From the NCBI GenBank assembly GCA_001643675.2, contig LSRY02000019.1, forward strand, positions 248,001 to 312,000: a DNA stretch of 64,000 nt, in the 5' to 3' direction. Under the pieces are notes generated by a model. The model saw only the letters and a list, made by a program, of their open reading frames with translations. It did no database searches and had not been told where the DNA came from. The translations under genes and the position numbers were made by a program. Every line of letters begins with the position of its first letter. The first letter of the stretch is position 1. The DNA comes from Monocercomonoides exilis. Taxonomy: Eukaryota > Preaxostyla > Oxymonadida > Polymastigidae. This document shows, in pieces, positions 26,143 through 38,800 of the stretch.

Positions 26143-29014
26143 TTCGCAATTGTTCTGTTTTGCTGCTAAAGTCACCAGAAGTGTATCTGGAAGGGGTGCC
26201 GTTTGACGAAAAGACTGACGTGTGGGCAATTGGAGTAATCTTCTATCAGCTTCTCTCATCAAGGCATCATAACTGATTCTTCTCTTTCTTCTTTTGTTTT
26301 AAGCATTTTTTTTTCCAACTATTAAATTGTTTATTTTTTTGTTTTCTGTTTTAAATTATGATGAATGCGCCTTTAGGCTTCCATTCCCTGCTCAGTCTCC
26401 AGCTGAACTGATGAGGTCTGGTCAATTTATCAATCCTTTTATCATATTCGAACATTTATTTTATTTTGAACAATGTATCTTTCACTTTCGCTTTCGCTTT
26501 CACTTTTTATTTTCATACGAAATATTCAACATATATACGACATACTCATTCATACATGCTCCGTGCAACAGAATGCTCCAATCCCCTCCTCCGTTTATGC
26601 ACTATGTTTCCTCCGACTGCTGGAACGTGGTGTCTGCTCTTCTCCAGCGGCAGGCAGCCAACCGGCCAACATGCCGGCAGGCTCTGTCGATGCCTTTCTT
26701 CACTCGCTTCACCACTCCACTTCCTGGCCTGCCTCCACCTCACATTTCTGAACACTTGCCTCCTCATCCCCACCCTTTGCCTCATGGTTCTTCTTCACCT
26801 TCTGCTTCTGCTTCTGCTTCTTCTACTTCTACTACTACTCCTGCTACTTCTCCCTCTTCTTCTTCAACAAGACCTGATTATATTGCTGTACATGAAGCTG
26901 AGCAGGAAGTTATAATTGGCTCTGGAAGAGCATTGATACCTTCGACGGAGATGCCTGAAGCTGCTAAGCCAGCTGCAGTTTCTGCTCCAGCAGGCATTCC
27001 ACTAAATGTACACTCACCTCGGACTTCTCAATTGCAGTATTCATCATCATCACCTTCTTCTTCTTCTTCTTCTTCAGCGACAACTTCTTCTTCCCCATCC
27101 ACAACCAATCTTTCTCCATCCTCTCCCCACTCACTACCTCCGACCACACCTCAGCCATCTGTATTTACACACATACCAACCCCACCTTCTTACCCTTCCT
27201 CTCAGATGCATGCGCGAACAGAGTCCCCAACCCCTGCCTCCTATCAGGTGCCTGCACCTCCTGTCGTCGCACGCTTCCCTTCTCCTCCGCCTGCTGTTCC
27301 ACTGCAGCCTGGACACTCGTCTCCTGTTGCCCACTTCTCTCCCCCGCCCTCTCAGCAGCAAAGCAGCATGACTCACTCACCACCGCCAATGCCGCTTCCG
27401 CAGTCATTCTCGGCTCAGATGGAATTCACTCAGCCTCTTTCTGAGCCAGCACAGCCACCTCCAAGTTCAAAACCACAGTCTTCTTTTAACCATTCGTCTC
27501 TGAATCCAACGCCGTTCTATCCGCCAATAGGCATGCTTCCTCCCCCGCCTTCGATGGGATACCGCTCCACACAGCCAATGCCAACTGTCCCAACTTTCCC
27601 TCATCGCACTCTGCCTCCTCGTTACACCCTGCCTCCTTCACCTGCATCGTCGCAAGTGCAAAAAGTGCCAAGAAACCCAAAGACTACTTCCTTCGTCTTC
27701 TACCACCCGACTTCTTCGCCTACTTCTCATGCTGCTGCACAGCCTATTGCTCAGCTTCCACCTCCTGTGCTCCGCAAGAGCCAGCAGGAGACTCTTCCTT
27801 CTTCGCAACCAGCCCAACCTTCTCCATTGATCCAGTCTATTCAGCCTTTTCAGCCTGTTTCTGTGGAGCCTGCTCTTCCTCCTCCTCCCGATGCCTTGTC
27901 TACTTCGCCAAACTCATTTCTTCCACCACCTCGCTCAACGCAGCCCGCAAAGCTCCTTCCATTCCCTCCCTTGCTTCCACGTGTGACACCTCCTCAGACG
28001 AGTGCGCTTTCTATAACAGATCCAACAAGATATAGCGACACTGAGAATCTTTCTCAACCGCCCACTACCAGTAAGCCTCTTCCTTATCTCAGCCGCAAGC
28101 CGACGTTAGTTCTCGGCCAGCTGCCTTTTGTGATTGCGCTGCCAGATAAGTATGATAGCTCAGAGGCGATACGTGCGAGCTTTGAAGGTCTCGAACGGCT
28201 GCTCGGATTCTGCCTGCGGACAGACCTTTTCTCAGATGCGCTGTCGTTGACAGTGCTCGTGTTCCACCACCCGTCCATCAATGCGAAGGAGTTTAATACA
28301 GTCGGCATTACGATTAATTACGTGGCTCCGATTATGAAGAACTTGATACGCTGTGCCATAGTCCGTCAAGAGGAAGAAAAGAAAGCAATGGCAGGGAGGC
28401 TCTCTGGCTACGGCTATAATGACATGCAGATTGCGCCTGGTTCATCTGCATCTGTCGTGCGAAGCATCCAGCGGCTAAAGAGCGGAGTAGCTCTGATGCT
28501 CTTCCATGCTCTGCGGTATGCACCATTCCATTGCACAGACACTGAAGTGGCCGAGAGGCTGGATACGCTGTTGGAGATGGAGGAGTTTCCTCCTTTTCCT
28601 CTGATCGAAAAGGAAAGAGGCATATGGCAAGTGCACAAAAACTGGTCATTGGGCGATGAATACATTGCGCCTGGAATTATGATCAGTGGAAACGGAAACG
28701 CTGTGCTGAGTGATGGGACAGTTGTCTCAGAAAAGCAGCTCAAAAGAGCATCTGTTGTGAGGCAGGGATATCTTCTCTTCATGTTTCTGGCTCAAATAAA
28801 CGATCTGAACGAAGATATATGCTTTTTGACAGCACCAAAATCTGCACCCGAGTCACCTTCATCTTCATCGTCTTCTTCATTGAACAGTCCTTCCCCTTCT
28901 TCTCCTCCACATTCTTTTCGGTCTGCTGTTATTTTGCACGTTAATCAGAAGCTTATGGAAGAATACGCTAAAAAGGCGCTGGAACTGTTTTTGTTTGTTC
29001 TAACTTTTCCTTGA
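25060..29014 (+). CDS. Ser/Thr protein kinase, ULK/Atg1-like, with long Pro/Ser-rich linker
   Basis: Eleven exons: 25060-25107, 25165-25180, 25247-25265, 25311-25415, 25459-25546, 25607-25679, 25728-25896, 26061-26076, 26172-26263, 26377-26415 and 26572-29014, giving 1,035 aa. The kinase domain (about 15-265) is complete: IKPLGHGSFGTVYLG, RAIKVL, HRDLKPDNILL, KISDFGLARRL, CGTPLYMSPEV, DVWAIGVIFYQLL, RPTCRQAL. The order TQCGTPLYMSPEV followed by a PFPAQSPAEL segment is close to the Atg1/ULK autophagy-initiating kinases, so that subfamily is my best guess. Residues about 265-720 are Pro/Ser/Thr-rich and disordered. Residues about 733-1030 are helical, starting GQLPFVIALPDKYD, where Atg1 has its tandem MIT domain; I cannot confirm homology. 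One intron uses a GC donor (26,264), and the 156-bp intron 26,416-26,571 has a multiple-of-three length with no stop. Confidence 0.88.
26111..26154. repeat. (TTTA)n tetranucleotide microsatellite
   Basis: About eleven TTTA units lie inside the kinase intron 26,077-26,171, between the 16-nt exon and the SPEV exon. It is likely length-polymorphic and has no coding effect if the intron is spliced. Confidence 0.9.
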
Positions 29015-29853
29015 AATAAGTGAATTAAGCGTTCTTTCTGTTCTTTCTTAATATTTGAAAGAATCATATATAGTATTTGCCCTCATTATAATTATTATTA
29101 TTTTCTTTCCTTATTTTTCATTACTTTTTTTTATGTTTTTGATTGTGGAAACAAATTTTGAGCATTCATTCTTGGATGATTGTCTGTCAATAAATAACAC
29201 TGAAAAATTGAAGAAAACGTTAAAATAAAAAAGAAAATAAAAATAATTAGTGTTTCACAGATTCATATCATGTGCAGAACACACAAGATATAAAAGTAAC
29301 AACCGAATAACATAAAGGCTAATTCAAAAAAAGTAGGAAAGGCACTAAAAATTTATTGACATTCGAAAAAATCGCAAAAAACACAGATGCTCAATAAAGC
29401 TATTTTGGATAAAAAAGTTAAAACTTAAAAATTGCCAAATGCAAATACAGTAAACATAGCTCTTTAAAAACAATGATTTGAATATGAGAAAAAGACGACA
29501 GAAAAGTATTAAACAGCAAAAACAGTATGAAATCACAATGTCAAAGACAGGAGCAATCAAAACAGAAAAAACATAAATAAAAAAAGTTTTAAAAAAATTC
29601 AAAATAATTGATTGTAAGAATCTTACACAAAAACGCAAAAACAAATAAATTCATAACTTAAAACGAAAACCAAAACTGCAATAAACATCAGAACTGAGCA
29701 AAATAAAAGTTGATAACTCAAAAAATTAAAGAAGATAAAGAAAAGAGAAAAACAACAAAAAATCTTTGCTTTACTACAATTTAGCACACAAAAAATACAA
29801 CTCAAACAGAAAATTCGACATCAAAACAAGGAAATCATCAGATACCAAAATCT
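29015..29853. other. Convergent 3' intergenic region
   Basis: About 840 bp between two convergent genes, so it should contain only 3' UTRs and termination signals. It is very A-rich on the + strand. Two minus-strand frames here (29,345-29,644 and 29,623-29,805) encode Phe/Leu/Cys-rich low-complexity sequence produced by the A bias and are not called as genes. Confidence 0.4.
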
Positions 29854-32800
29854 CTACTTATGTTGCTGATGATTCTTGTAATTACTTTGATGTCTGTTAC
29901 CGTGTTTGTGGCTGTTGTGGTGTTGTGAATGAGAATTAGTGTGAGAGTGTTTGTGTGTGTTATGGCGTTGGTGATACATTTCGTAGACAGTTTCCTTATA
30001 TTCTGCAGGGCATAAGCGTTTCAATGTCTTCAGAGCCTCGTCGGCTGTTATTCTTTCTTCGGCTTTTTCCTTCCAGCACATCTCGACAACAAAACGGATT
30101 GCTGATAAAGTATCTCCCTCTTTCAAAATGTTACCTTCTTCGTTCAGAGGTGCGGCGCCAATTTTGATTTCATCAAAAGGTGTACGAATTTGTACAAGCT
30201 CTGAATGATTACAATCATCGCCAGATTCATCGGTGATTTCACTTTCGTTGTCAATCTCCTTTTGTGAATGCTCAACTGTTGATTTCACAGAAGATGCAGC
30301 TGATAACTCCAATCGTTGCATCTTTCTCAAATCCTTCTCTCTTTTTTTCCGAAGCTGTGTTTCAACATAATCTCTTTTCATCAAATTTGTGTTTGGTCTC
30401 TTTCCATTTAGAATATACCTCATCGAATCAAACCCACTCGCTTCTTCAAATGGCCTCTTTTTTGAGTACATCCACCACACGAGAAGCCCAAAACTAAACA
30501 TGTCACTTGCCGGAGTGGCCACTTTAGTTATAATTTCTTCCAGATGAATCAACATGCTTTCTGAAAACTGAAGAGCTGGGCTTTCTTTGTTGATTGTTTT
30601 TGGTGACTCTTTAGGTGATGTAGGGAAAAGACTAGTTGAATATAACCTAAAATCTCCTGGTAATGGCGACACAGTTGCGGTAACTGGGGAAAATGCTTCT
30701 TTTTTACCAGACTCTTCATCAACATGGCTTATATTTGATTGACTATTCTTATTGCCATCTTCATATGATTCATCTCTTATTTCACAAACAATTTTTCCCT
30801 TTTTGAATTTCCCAACAAATAAACAACCGATTTCAGGCGCGCACCACCTCAAAATCTCCTCTCTTTCTTTCAAGCTCTGAAGCTTTTGTTCCAACTTTGC
30901 CTTTTTGGCTTCTTCAAATTTCTTTGTTTTTTTATTCTTAATTTTTTGTTGCAACTGAAGTTCGGCTCCAGACATAAGAGGTGAAGGAGATTCATTTCCT
31001 TTTCCACTTTTAGCACAACTCTTTATATCTGATAAAGATACTCCAGTATCCAATAGCAGATTACAATTTGAATTATCTTTAGATACATCACTGTTGTTGA
31101 TCGAGTAATTCCTTGTAGAGTTCGAAGCTGGAAATGTTGCTGTGGATTCTTCAACCCTTTCAGTCGCTTTTACAAAAGCATTCTTGCATTCCTTTCCAAT
31201 GTTTTTAACAATTCCTTTTCTGTGTGTTTTAGAAGATTCAATAGCCTCTTCCAATGCTTCCTCATCTTCAGGCAGAATTACAGATGAATAAAACACATTA
31301 TTTGCTGAAGAAAATGCAGTGGACACAAAAAGATGAGTCGGAATAACCATCGAACGATACAATGCAGAAAGTGATGAAGGATCATACGAAGTGCTTGCTG
31401 AAGAGTACTTATCACTCCAATTACGGGGAAGAGGTGGGACTGATGATGGAGGGTGTGTTGAAGAGCAGAGAGACGGTTCAATCTGTAGCACTGCTGAAGA
31501 AGAAGAGGCTGTTGATGAACTCTTTTTATGTTTTGGTGTTGAATCGTGCTTGGAAAGAGGTGGGACATAATGATGATGAGAAGATAAATGAGTCATCAGC
31601 ATCGTGTATGAAGCCATTATTGAATACTGCTTTTGGAGGATAAAGGTTTTTGGCTTTGAATCTGCTGGAAATGCAAAAATTGATTCGTTAGACTGATTTA
31701 GTACACCGATTGGGGAAGAGGAAGAGGAGGAGGAAGAAGAAGATGATGATGATGATGATGATGAGGAAGAGGAAGAGGAGGACGATGATAGTAATAATGA
31801 AGAAGATGAAAGTGGACCAAAATTATTGTTTGTGATTCTAGAAATCTTATTCGCTTCATCTGGTGATTGCAATGTTGTGAATTCTCCTTTTTCAGCAATA
31901 GACAAATCATTTTTGTCTTTTAAATTTGTTTTTTGATTAATATTCTGTGAATATTCGGAATCAGCTGAAATTTTTTCACTTTGTATTTTTCCATTTACTC
32001 CATCACTTTTCGATGAAGCAGACTGTCCTAAAACGGATTTCGATCCATCAGAGGTGAAATTCTCGGTGTGTTCTTCCATTTCAACCATCGTTATTTCTTG
32101 AGATAGCAAAAGTGGAATATCTCCTTTACGCTTAACTGCTGCTGAATTAGTAGTTGTACGTTTCTTCTGAGCTGCGTTTCCATTGTTAACTTCAAAGGGA
32201 CTTGAACCAGACAACTTTTGTGGAATTTCACTTGAAGCTGATTGTTCAGAAGTCGATTTCTTTTTCAGCTTGTGATTGATTGCAGACAAAATATTTGAAG
32301 GCTTCAAACGATTCTTTATTGATTTGAGTGAAAGTGTTGCTTCTTCGTCTGCTTGTATCTTTCCATTATTCTTATTATTTGAAGACACACTTTCGCGATC
32401 TCGTTGCATAACTTCTTCTGTTTCCATCAGAAATCGCTCTTCTGCCTCTCTATTTTTCTGTTCTTCGCGTGTTGCCAAAAGCTTCTCTTTCTTTCTTTTC
32501 GTGTAAATCTGTTCAATCTCCTTTCTTTTTGCTTCCTTCTCTTCTATTTTCAAGTCTGCTGCTGACATAGGCAACAGATAAAGAGTGAAAGGATTAAGAA
32601 TTCCAATACATTTTCTCCTTTGAGATGGAGAAGCCAGTGAAGGAAGAGGAATTAATGGAGATGTTGCAAATGGTGAAAGTGCAGCGGATGGAGCAGTAGA
32701 TGATGGAATGCAAGATTCTGAATTAAAGGGAGATGAATGTGTAATAAAAGGAGAGCAATTAGATGGTAATGGAGAGCTGATAATTGGAGAAGTTTGGGAA

Positions 32801-35800
32801 TTGCTTTTTGGAGAATAATCAGCTGCATTCTGGAATTGATACGGAATTGATAAGAAATGTGAATGCGAGTCCAAAGGATAAGAAGAAACAGGCACCTTCA
32901 AAGAAAGTTCAGTGGGCAAAGAATTTTGTGAACCGTTTTGAATGGAAGAGCTATTCAATGATTGAACAATGTTTTGTGGTTGACCATCAGGTGCTGATTC
33001 GCACGAGCTCATTGTTGTCTGGACTGAATCTTCTGTTGCATCTTTTTTGCTTTTGTCTTTCTTCTTCGTTTTCACTTTACGAACAATAATCTTCCTAACT
33101 TTCTTTTTCTCCTTTCTTTTTTCCGTTTCTTCAGCACCGTCTTTTGGCTTTTCGTCTTTTTCCTTTTTCAGCTTTTCTTTTTCTTCTTTTTTGTTGCAAT
33201 CATTTTGTATCTTTATCTTCGTTTTGTTTTCAAAGCAGCTCAAATTCTCCTTATCTTCAGCTTCTTTATTTGCACTCGAAATATCCCAATTGCTGAAACT
33301 CTTTTCCGTTCCAAGTGTAGTCCTATCTTCTTTCTCCTCGATTCCTTCTGCCTCTTTCATAATGTTTGAAGCCTTTTTTGAAGTTTCATCTGTTTTTGAT
33401 TCTTCCTTTATTTCTCTCAATGGCGCAAGTGACAGTGGCATCTTCTTTGGAATCGAGCTTTCTGTTGCTCTTTTTGAGAAATCTGTTTGCGAATGAATGC
33501 GATTGAGCGTTTTAAGCAAATAAACACACAAAGAGAACAGCGAAGGCATTTTTATGTTTGGCCTTTGTGGTTCTGGTTGCTCATCTGAAGGTTTATGCGG
33601 TGCTTTTGTCCTATTTGAAGCGTGTAAAGATGTGTGGTGGCTTGTATGACTTTTGTGATTTGTGTGACTTGTGTGACTTAATAGTTTGCTCTTCTTTGAG
33701 GACACGTCTGATTTTTCCTTTTGTTTCGAAGTGCTGCTTGAAATCAACTTAGTGTGGGTTGCTGTGCTTTTTCGTTTACTAACTTTAGAGACAGTTTTCT
33801 TTTCCTTTTCCTTTTCTTTTGACTTCGGAAGAAGTTGAGCCGATGAGCCGGATTTCGATGAGTCTCGACTTTTCGAAGGAGGCGAAGGCAGTCTTGATTG
33901 AAGTGAGTCCATTGAAATAATCCTATCAATCTGACTTTGCGTTTCACAAAGAGAGTTATTATTGCTGGTTTCATTGGAACAGTTTTCTTCTTTTGCCATG
34001 TTCTCATCTTCTTCAGAACTTTCACTTTCATCAGGGAGTGAGGCTTCTGCTTGCCTGAGCTTTGAATTTTCGCTTGATTTGTCAGACTTAAGCAAAGAAG
34101 GAGCTTCCTTTTCTTCGCAGATTCCATTGTCACTTGAATCATTCCCAATAGATAATGAATCAGGTTTGCTTTCTGAAATTAGTTTTCTGGTACTTGATTC
34201 ATCCTCAGAGTCAGAAGAATCAGAAGCAATGCATAGATTTGATCGCACTATCACATCTACACTGTCACTTGATTCCAGTTGCAACTTGCTTTTAGAGAAT
34301 GCATCCTCTAAGTTATCTGGCATATTCTTCAGCTCTGACAAAGCCAGCTTTTCAACTTCTGAGTTGAAGCTGTTTATCTCAACATTTTCATTAGTGCTTT
34401 CCATCAAATCTTTCTTTGTGTCTTCTTTCTCATCATTTTGTGCGATATTCTGCTTTAAAGATAATTTACTATGCTCACATTCCAGTTGTTCATCCGCTTT
34501 TGATTTCAAATTACGTGAATGTTTATGCGAAGAATGCTTTTGTTTCTTGGAATTGTTTGCACTTTTAGATTCCGTGATAGGTAAATCTTTAACTTTTTTC
34601 ACTTTTTTATCAATATTATTCTTGTTGCTTTGTTGCTTCATTTTCATATTCTGCACTAAATCTCGCTTCTGTTTATAACGTTTTTGCTGATAATCCTTTT
34701 TCCGTTTAATTTTTTCAATAAGCCACCGATCTTGCTTTTTCATTTTGGCCGTTTCTTCTGCTTCAAGGATTCTTCTTTCTTTTCTCCAGAATCTCTTCAT
34801 CTGAATAAATAGAGTTTGCGTTGTATCAACATTTGCCGATTTAAACGTTGCAGCTTCCATTGCTTCAACAGTTGGAATTAGCTGTCTTTTCAGGCGCTCC
34901 TCCTCTTCTTCTTTTGCCTTACGCTCCTTTTCTTCTCTCATCTTCTTGAACTTCTGCCGCTTTTGTATTCTTGCTCTTCTTGCATGCTCTCTCGATCTCT
35001 CCAAAGCAATGAACAATTCCTTATCTTCTCTTTCTTTCTTTGTAATCCAATTAAGATATCTCCACATTCTCCGTCTCTTCCTCTCTGCTGACATTTCTCC
35101 AAATCTCTCACTATCATCTAAAACTTTCAATCCGACTCCGGTCATCACTGAAGCAACACACACAATTGCACAAACGGTAGCCGTGAGAGAAAAAATCACA
35201 ATCAGAATAACTCTTCTTCTTTTCTCTCTGTTCAGAGCTTCTTGCGTTTCAGTTCCGTCTTCTATTTGAGGTGATATCCTGTCGTCAGAAGAAGGATCAT
35301 GCGACAAAGAGGAATTAACAATGCTTAACTGAACTTTTGGAGTTGATGCGATGTTGCCAACAAACAGCTGGATTTCAATTGCTGATGAGATTTTATTTGA
35401 AAGATGTTCATATGGCTGAAAATCATTTTGATTGGATGAAATTACTTTCTCTGAATTAGCGAATTCTTGTGCCATCGAGTAGAATGATGAAAATACATCG
35501 TTTGAAAAGTATGCAATTGCACAAGTTTCATTTATGACCATCAGATTGTCGACTCTAACTTTATGTTCGATAATGGTATTCATCAAGTTGTTTGAAGTTT
35601 CGGATAAATGATCATTGCGCTTTTTATGTTCATCAACTTTGCCAGTTGATTTACCATTTTCTGTAACTGCCTGGACAATTTGCGCATTCAGTGAACATGG
35701 ATAAAAATTAGTGCCTTTCAAAACAAGCATACAGAATAAAGTGCTTGATGATGGTTGCTCTGACAAAGAAAAGCCTGAAACAGATGCAAAATGATCCATT

Positions 35801-38800
35801 GTTTCATAAAAATCTCCTGACATACTCTTTTCTTTCTCAGAATTGAAAAGAGAATGAAGATAACTGAAACTATGATCATTTGACAATTTGATACTTGTTT
35901 CATTCCGATTCTTTGTAATGTCATCTACAAACATAACAGCACTATGAATAATTGGTCGAAACAATGGTTGAGGCTCCTTTGTTGACTGATCAATAACTTC
36001 ACAGTCGGAATGTGATATCCAAAGTGACTTTTTAGACAAATCACCATCCTCTTTGTCGCTTTCTCCTCCTTCAGTCAAATCTGAGTCTTTGAAGAAAGTC
36101 GAGTTTAAAGTAATTTTTGCATTTCCAACGCATCTTATATTTCTTTTGGCAGTTGGGAACAGAAGATTTCTGGGATTGTTATTGTAAAATGTCACAGAAG
36201 AAAACAAAGTGCTACCTCCATTAATACTGACAGCTCCGTATGCAACATCAGAAAAAGTAGTATTTGAAATATAGCTGTTTGAAGTCGATATGTGGATGAA
36301 GGATGTTGGCCATTCACATACGAAATGTGAATTGCTCATATGATACGGCTTGTTGAATGGATTATTACCAGTAACTCTATTAAATGCTGAATAAGCACTT
36401 TGAAAATGTCTTTGTTTCTTGTTTTCACTTTTAGCAAATATGAAGTCTTCAACAGTGTCTTCTAAGAAATTATTGGACATTTGAGAAGAGCTTGCATTGC
36501 CTGCAAAAGATGAATTTACAATTGCACATTGGCATCGATTGATATACACTGCCGATCCAAATGTTGTTAAGTTTGTGTTGCCATTTGAAGCAAAAGAACA
36601 GTTTGTCAAAAACACATCGGGAACCACTTTTGATGAAAGTTGATGTGTCAATCGATTCTGAAAAGCGGAAGAATTTATTGATAAATTTTTATTTGCAACA
36701 ACTTCAGTTGAATCAAAATTCAAAGAAGGGGAATAAAAATGGTTGAATGATGATGCAGAAGATAGGTAGCTATCTATCAATAATATCGAAGGTGAAGGAG
36801 AAATTGTAGAATAGCTACTGCATTGATCAAATACACAGTCAGTGAATCTCAGTCCAAGTGTTCTGTTCAGTAAAGCTGAAGATGTTAGGAAAAGAATAGA
36901 AAGAAGACATTCACAAGAACTATCTTCTGATGAAACGAGGACTGGAAACTGAGAAGTGTTCATTTTTCCATTGTCAATATTTCCAGCTCCATAACTTGTG
37001 TAGCCATTGTAATTGTAACTTTTTAACGTAATATTTGAAAAACTAACGTTTTGAAATTCAACATAAGAAATTCCTTTTAGTTGAATTGCAGATATATAAG
37101 GAACTGATACTTTGTCCTTTGATGCTTGCAAAGTATTGAGTGATTGAGCTTTCTTGTTAGTTCGGATTGTTTGTGAAGCCATTGTTGCATTCTGAAGCTT
37201 ATCAGGCAAGCGAGAGTAAATAATGTTATTAATACGAAGATTACGAACTATCAATGAATCTCCAGCACGAGAGCAAATGAAAGGGGTGAAAGAAATGAGA
37301 TCATCTTGCACTGGCTGAGCATCATCATCATCATTTGCGAAATCAGAAGAATTCCCTAATTCTTTGTTCGGAATGTGAAAATCTGATAAATTAGCATCCA
37401 TATTTCTGTTTCTGTAAGTTAGTCCTAAGAAATCAACTGGTCTTGATACTCGAATCATATCATTTGGCTTTATAACTTCAACATCCAACAATGTCAATGA
37501 GCCTCCATTTTCAATAACAAAGAGCGCCTCTTCCAAAGCAGCTTCGTTCTGATGAACACATATGCAATCCACTAAAGAAAGAATTCCCTTTTCAATAGAA
37601 AAGAGGAATGGAAGCGTCAACTCAGATAAAGATGAGTCAAGTGATTGAAGTATCGTTTGATTGCCAAATGATTTGCTTCCAAAAAGAAACACTTCGCTCG
37701 CTAATTTGTGGATATCTGTGTTTGACTCAAGTATGTTGAAAGGAAAGAGATTCAAGCCTGAATTATGAGCATATGTACTGACTGTTTCGTCAAAAAAATG
37801 TTTATGTTTCATGTTGATTGGCTTTCTTGGAATCATTAAAATTGGTTTCTCATTTGCATTACTACGAAAATGATAACTATTTCTTAATTTTTCAGATTTC
37901 TTATTCGGAGATTCGTTGGTTTTCCAGTGTTTCCATTTGGTCCAACCACTAAGTCCGCCTACAAGTGTAACTTCTTTGTTTTGAAGAACAAATGGTCCTT
38001 CCCTAAAAAGTCCTTCTTGCAAGCATCCTGTGAAAGGAACATGAGTCGAAGATAACGCAAACGATAGTGTTTGGCAAGGTCTCCTTGAGTTGTCATCGAA
38101 AACAAATTCTCCATCCAATTCCGACTCATCAAACAAACATTCAAAACTATCAACGCCTTCCTCCATGTTTCGTTTATATAATTTGTTCAATCTTTCTCTT
38201 GACGTTTTCTTCACCTGCTTCAACATCAACATGCTTGGAGGTGGAGATATGACAGCAGCGCAACTCTTTCCGCAGTCGTTGAAAATGAAGCAACTTATGT
38301 CAACAAAAAACGAATTGTCAGGTTCATCAGAATCCTCATTTTGAAGGAATCCATTAGCTTGCTTTATAGGCATTATTTCATTGACAAGATGATTACTAAG
38401 AAGTGAAACGTTGCTCTTAACTTTCTTACAGCACATAGTTTGTTGAGTTGCTTTACCTTTCACAGCAGAGGCATCAAAGTCTCCGTTTACATAATACTCA
38501 TCTTCTCCGATTTGAAGCTTCTCCTCTTTAAACTTTTTCTCAATAACAAGAATCGCTCTTGTTCCTTCAGAAGAGCTTGACGTATTTTTTGAAATTCGTT
38601 CTTTGTAAATCTCAAGATTGCTTTCTCCTGTTTCATCGCAGATATCGCTTCCTGGCATCTTTATTTTGATTGAAGATTCATTCGCTTTTGCACCAAATGC
38701 GGAAATGATATGCTCATCCAATGATAGTATTGTTTGATTATTGACTTCTTGGTGTGACAAATCCAGATTCAGTAAGCTATTGCGTGTAGATATGTCTTTT

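Noticed and set aside
26327-26571. Upstream extension of the last kinase exon as coding sequence
   Set aside because: It would insert Phe/Tyr-rich, pyrimidine-biased sequence into the kinase alpha-G to alpha-H region; an intron with GT and CAG ends removes it cleanly. Retention is listed only as a possibility.
32276-35269. Long + strand open frames (for example 33,962-34,678, 238 codons) opposite the 4,822-aa protein
   Set aside because: Ser/Phe-rich mirror images of the Lys/Glu/Ser-rich minus-strand sequence. The minus-strand reading joins into one continuous protein.
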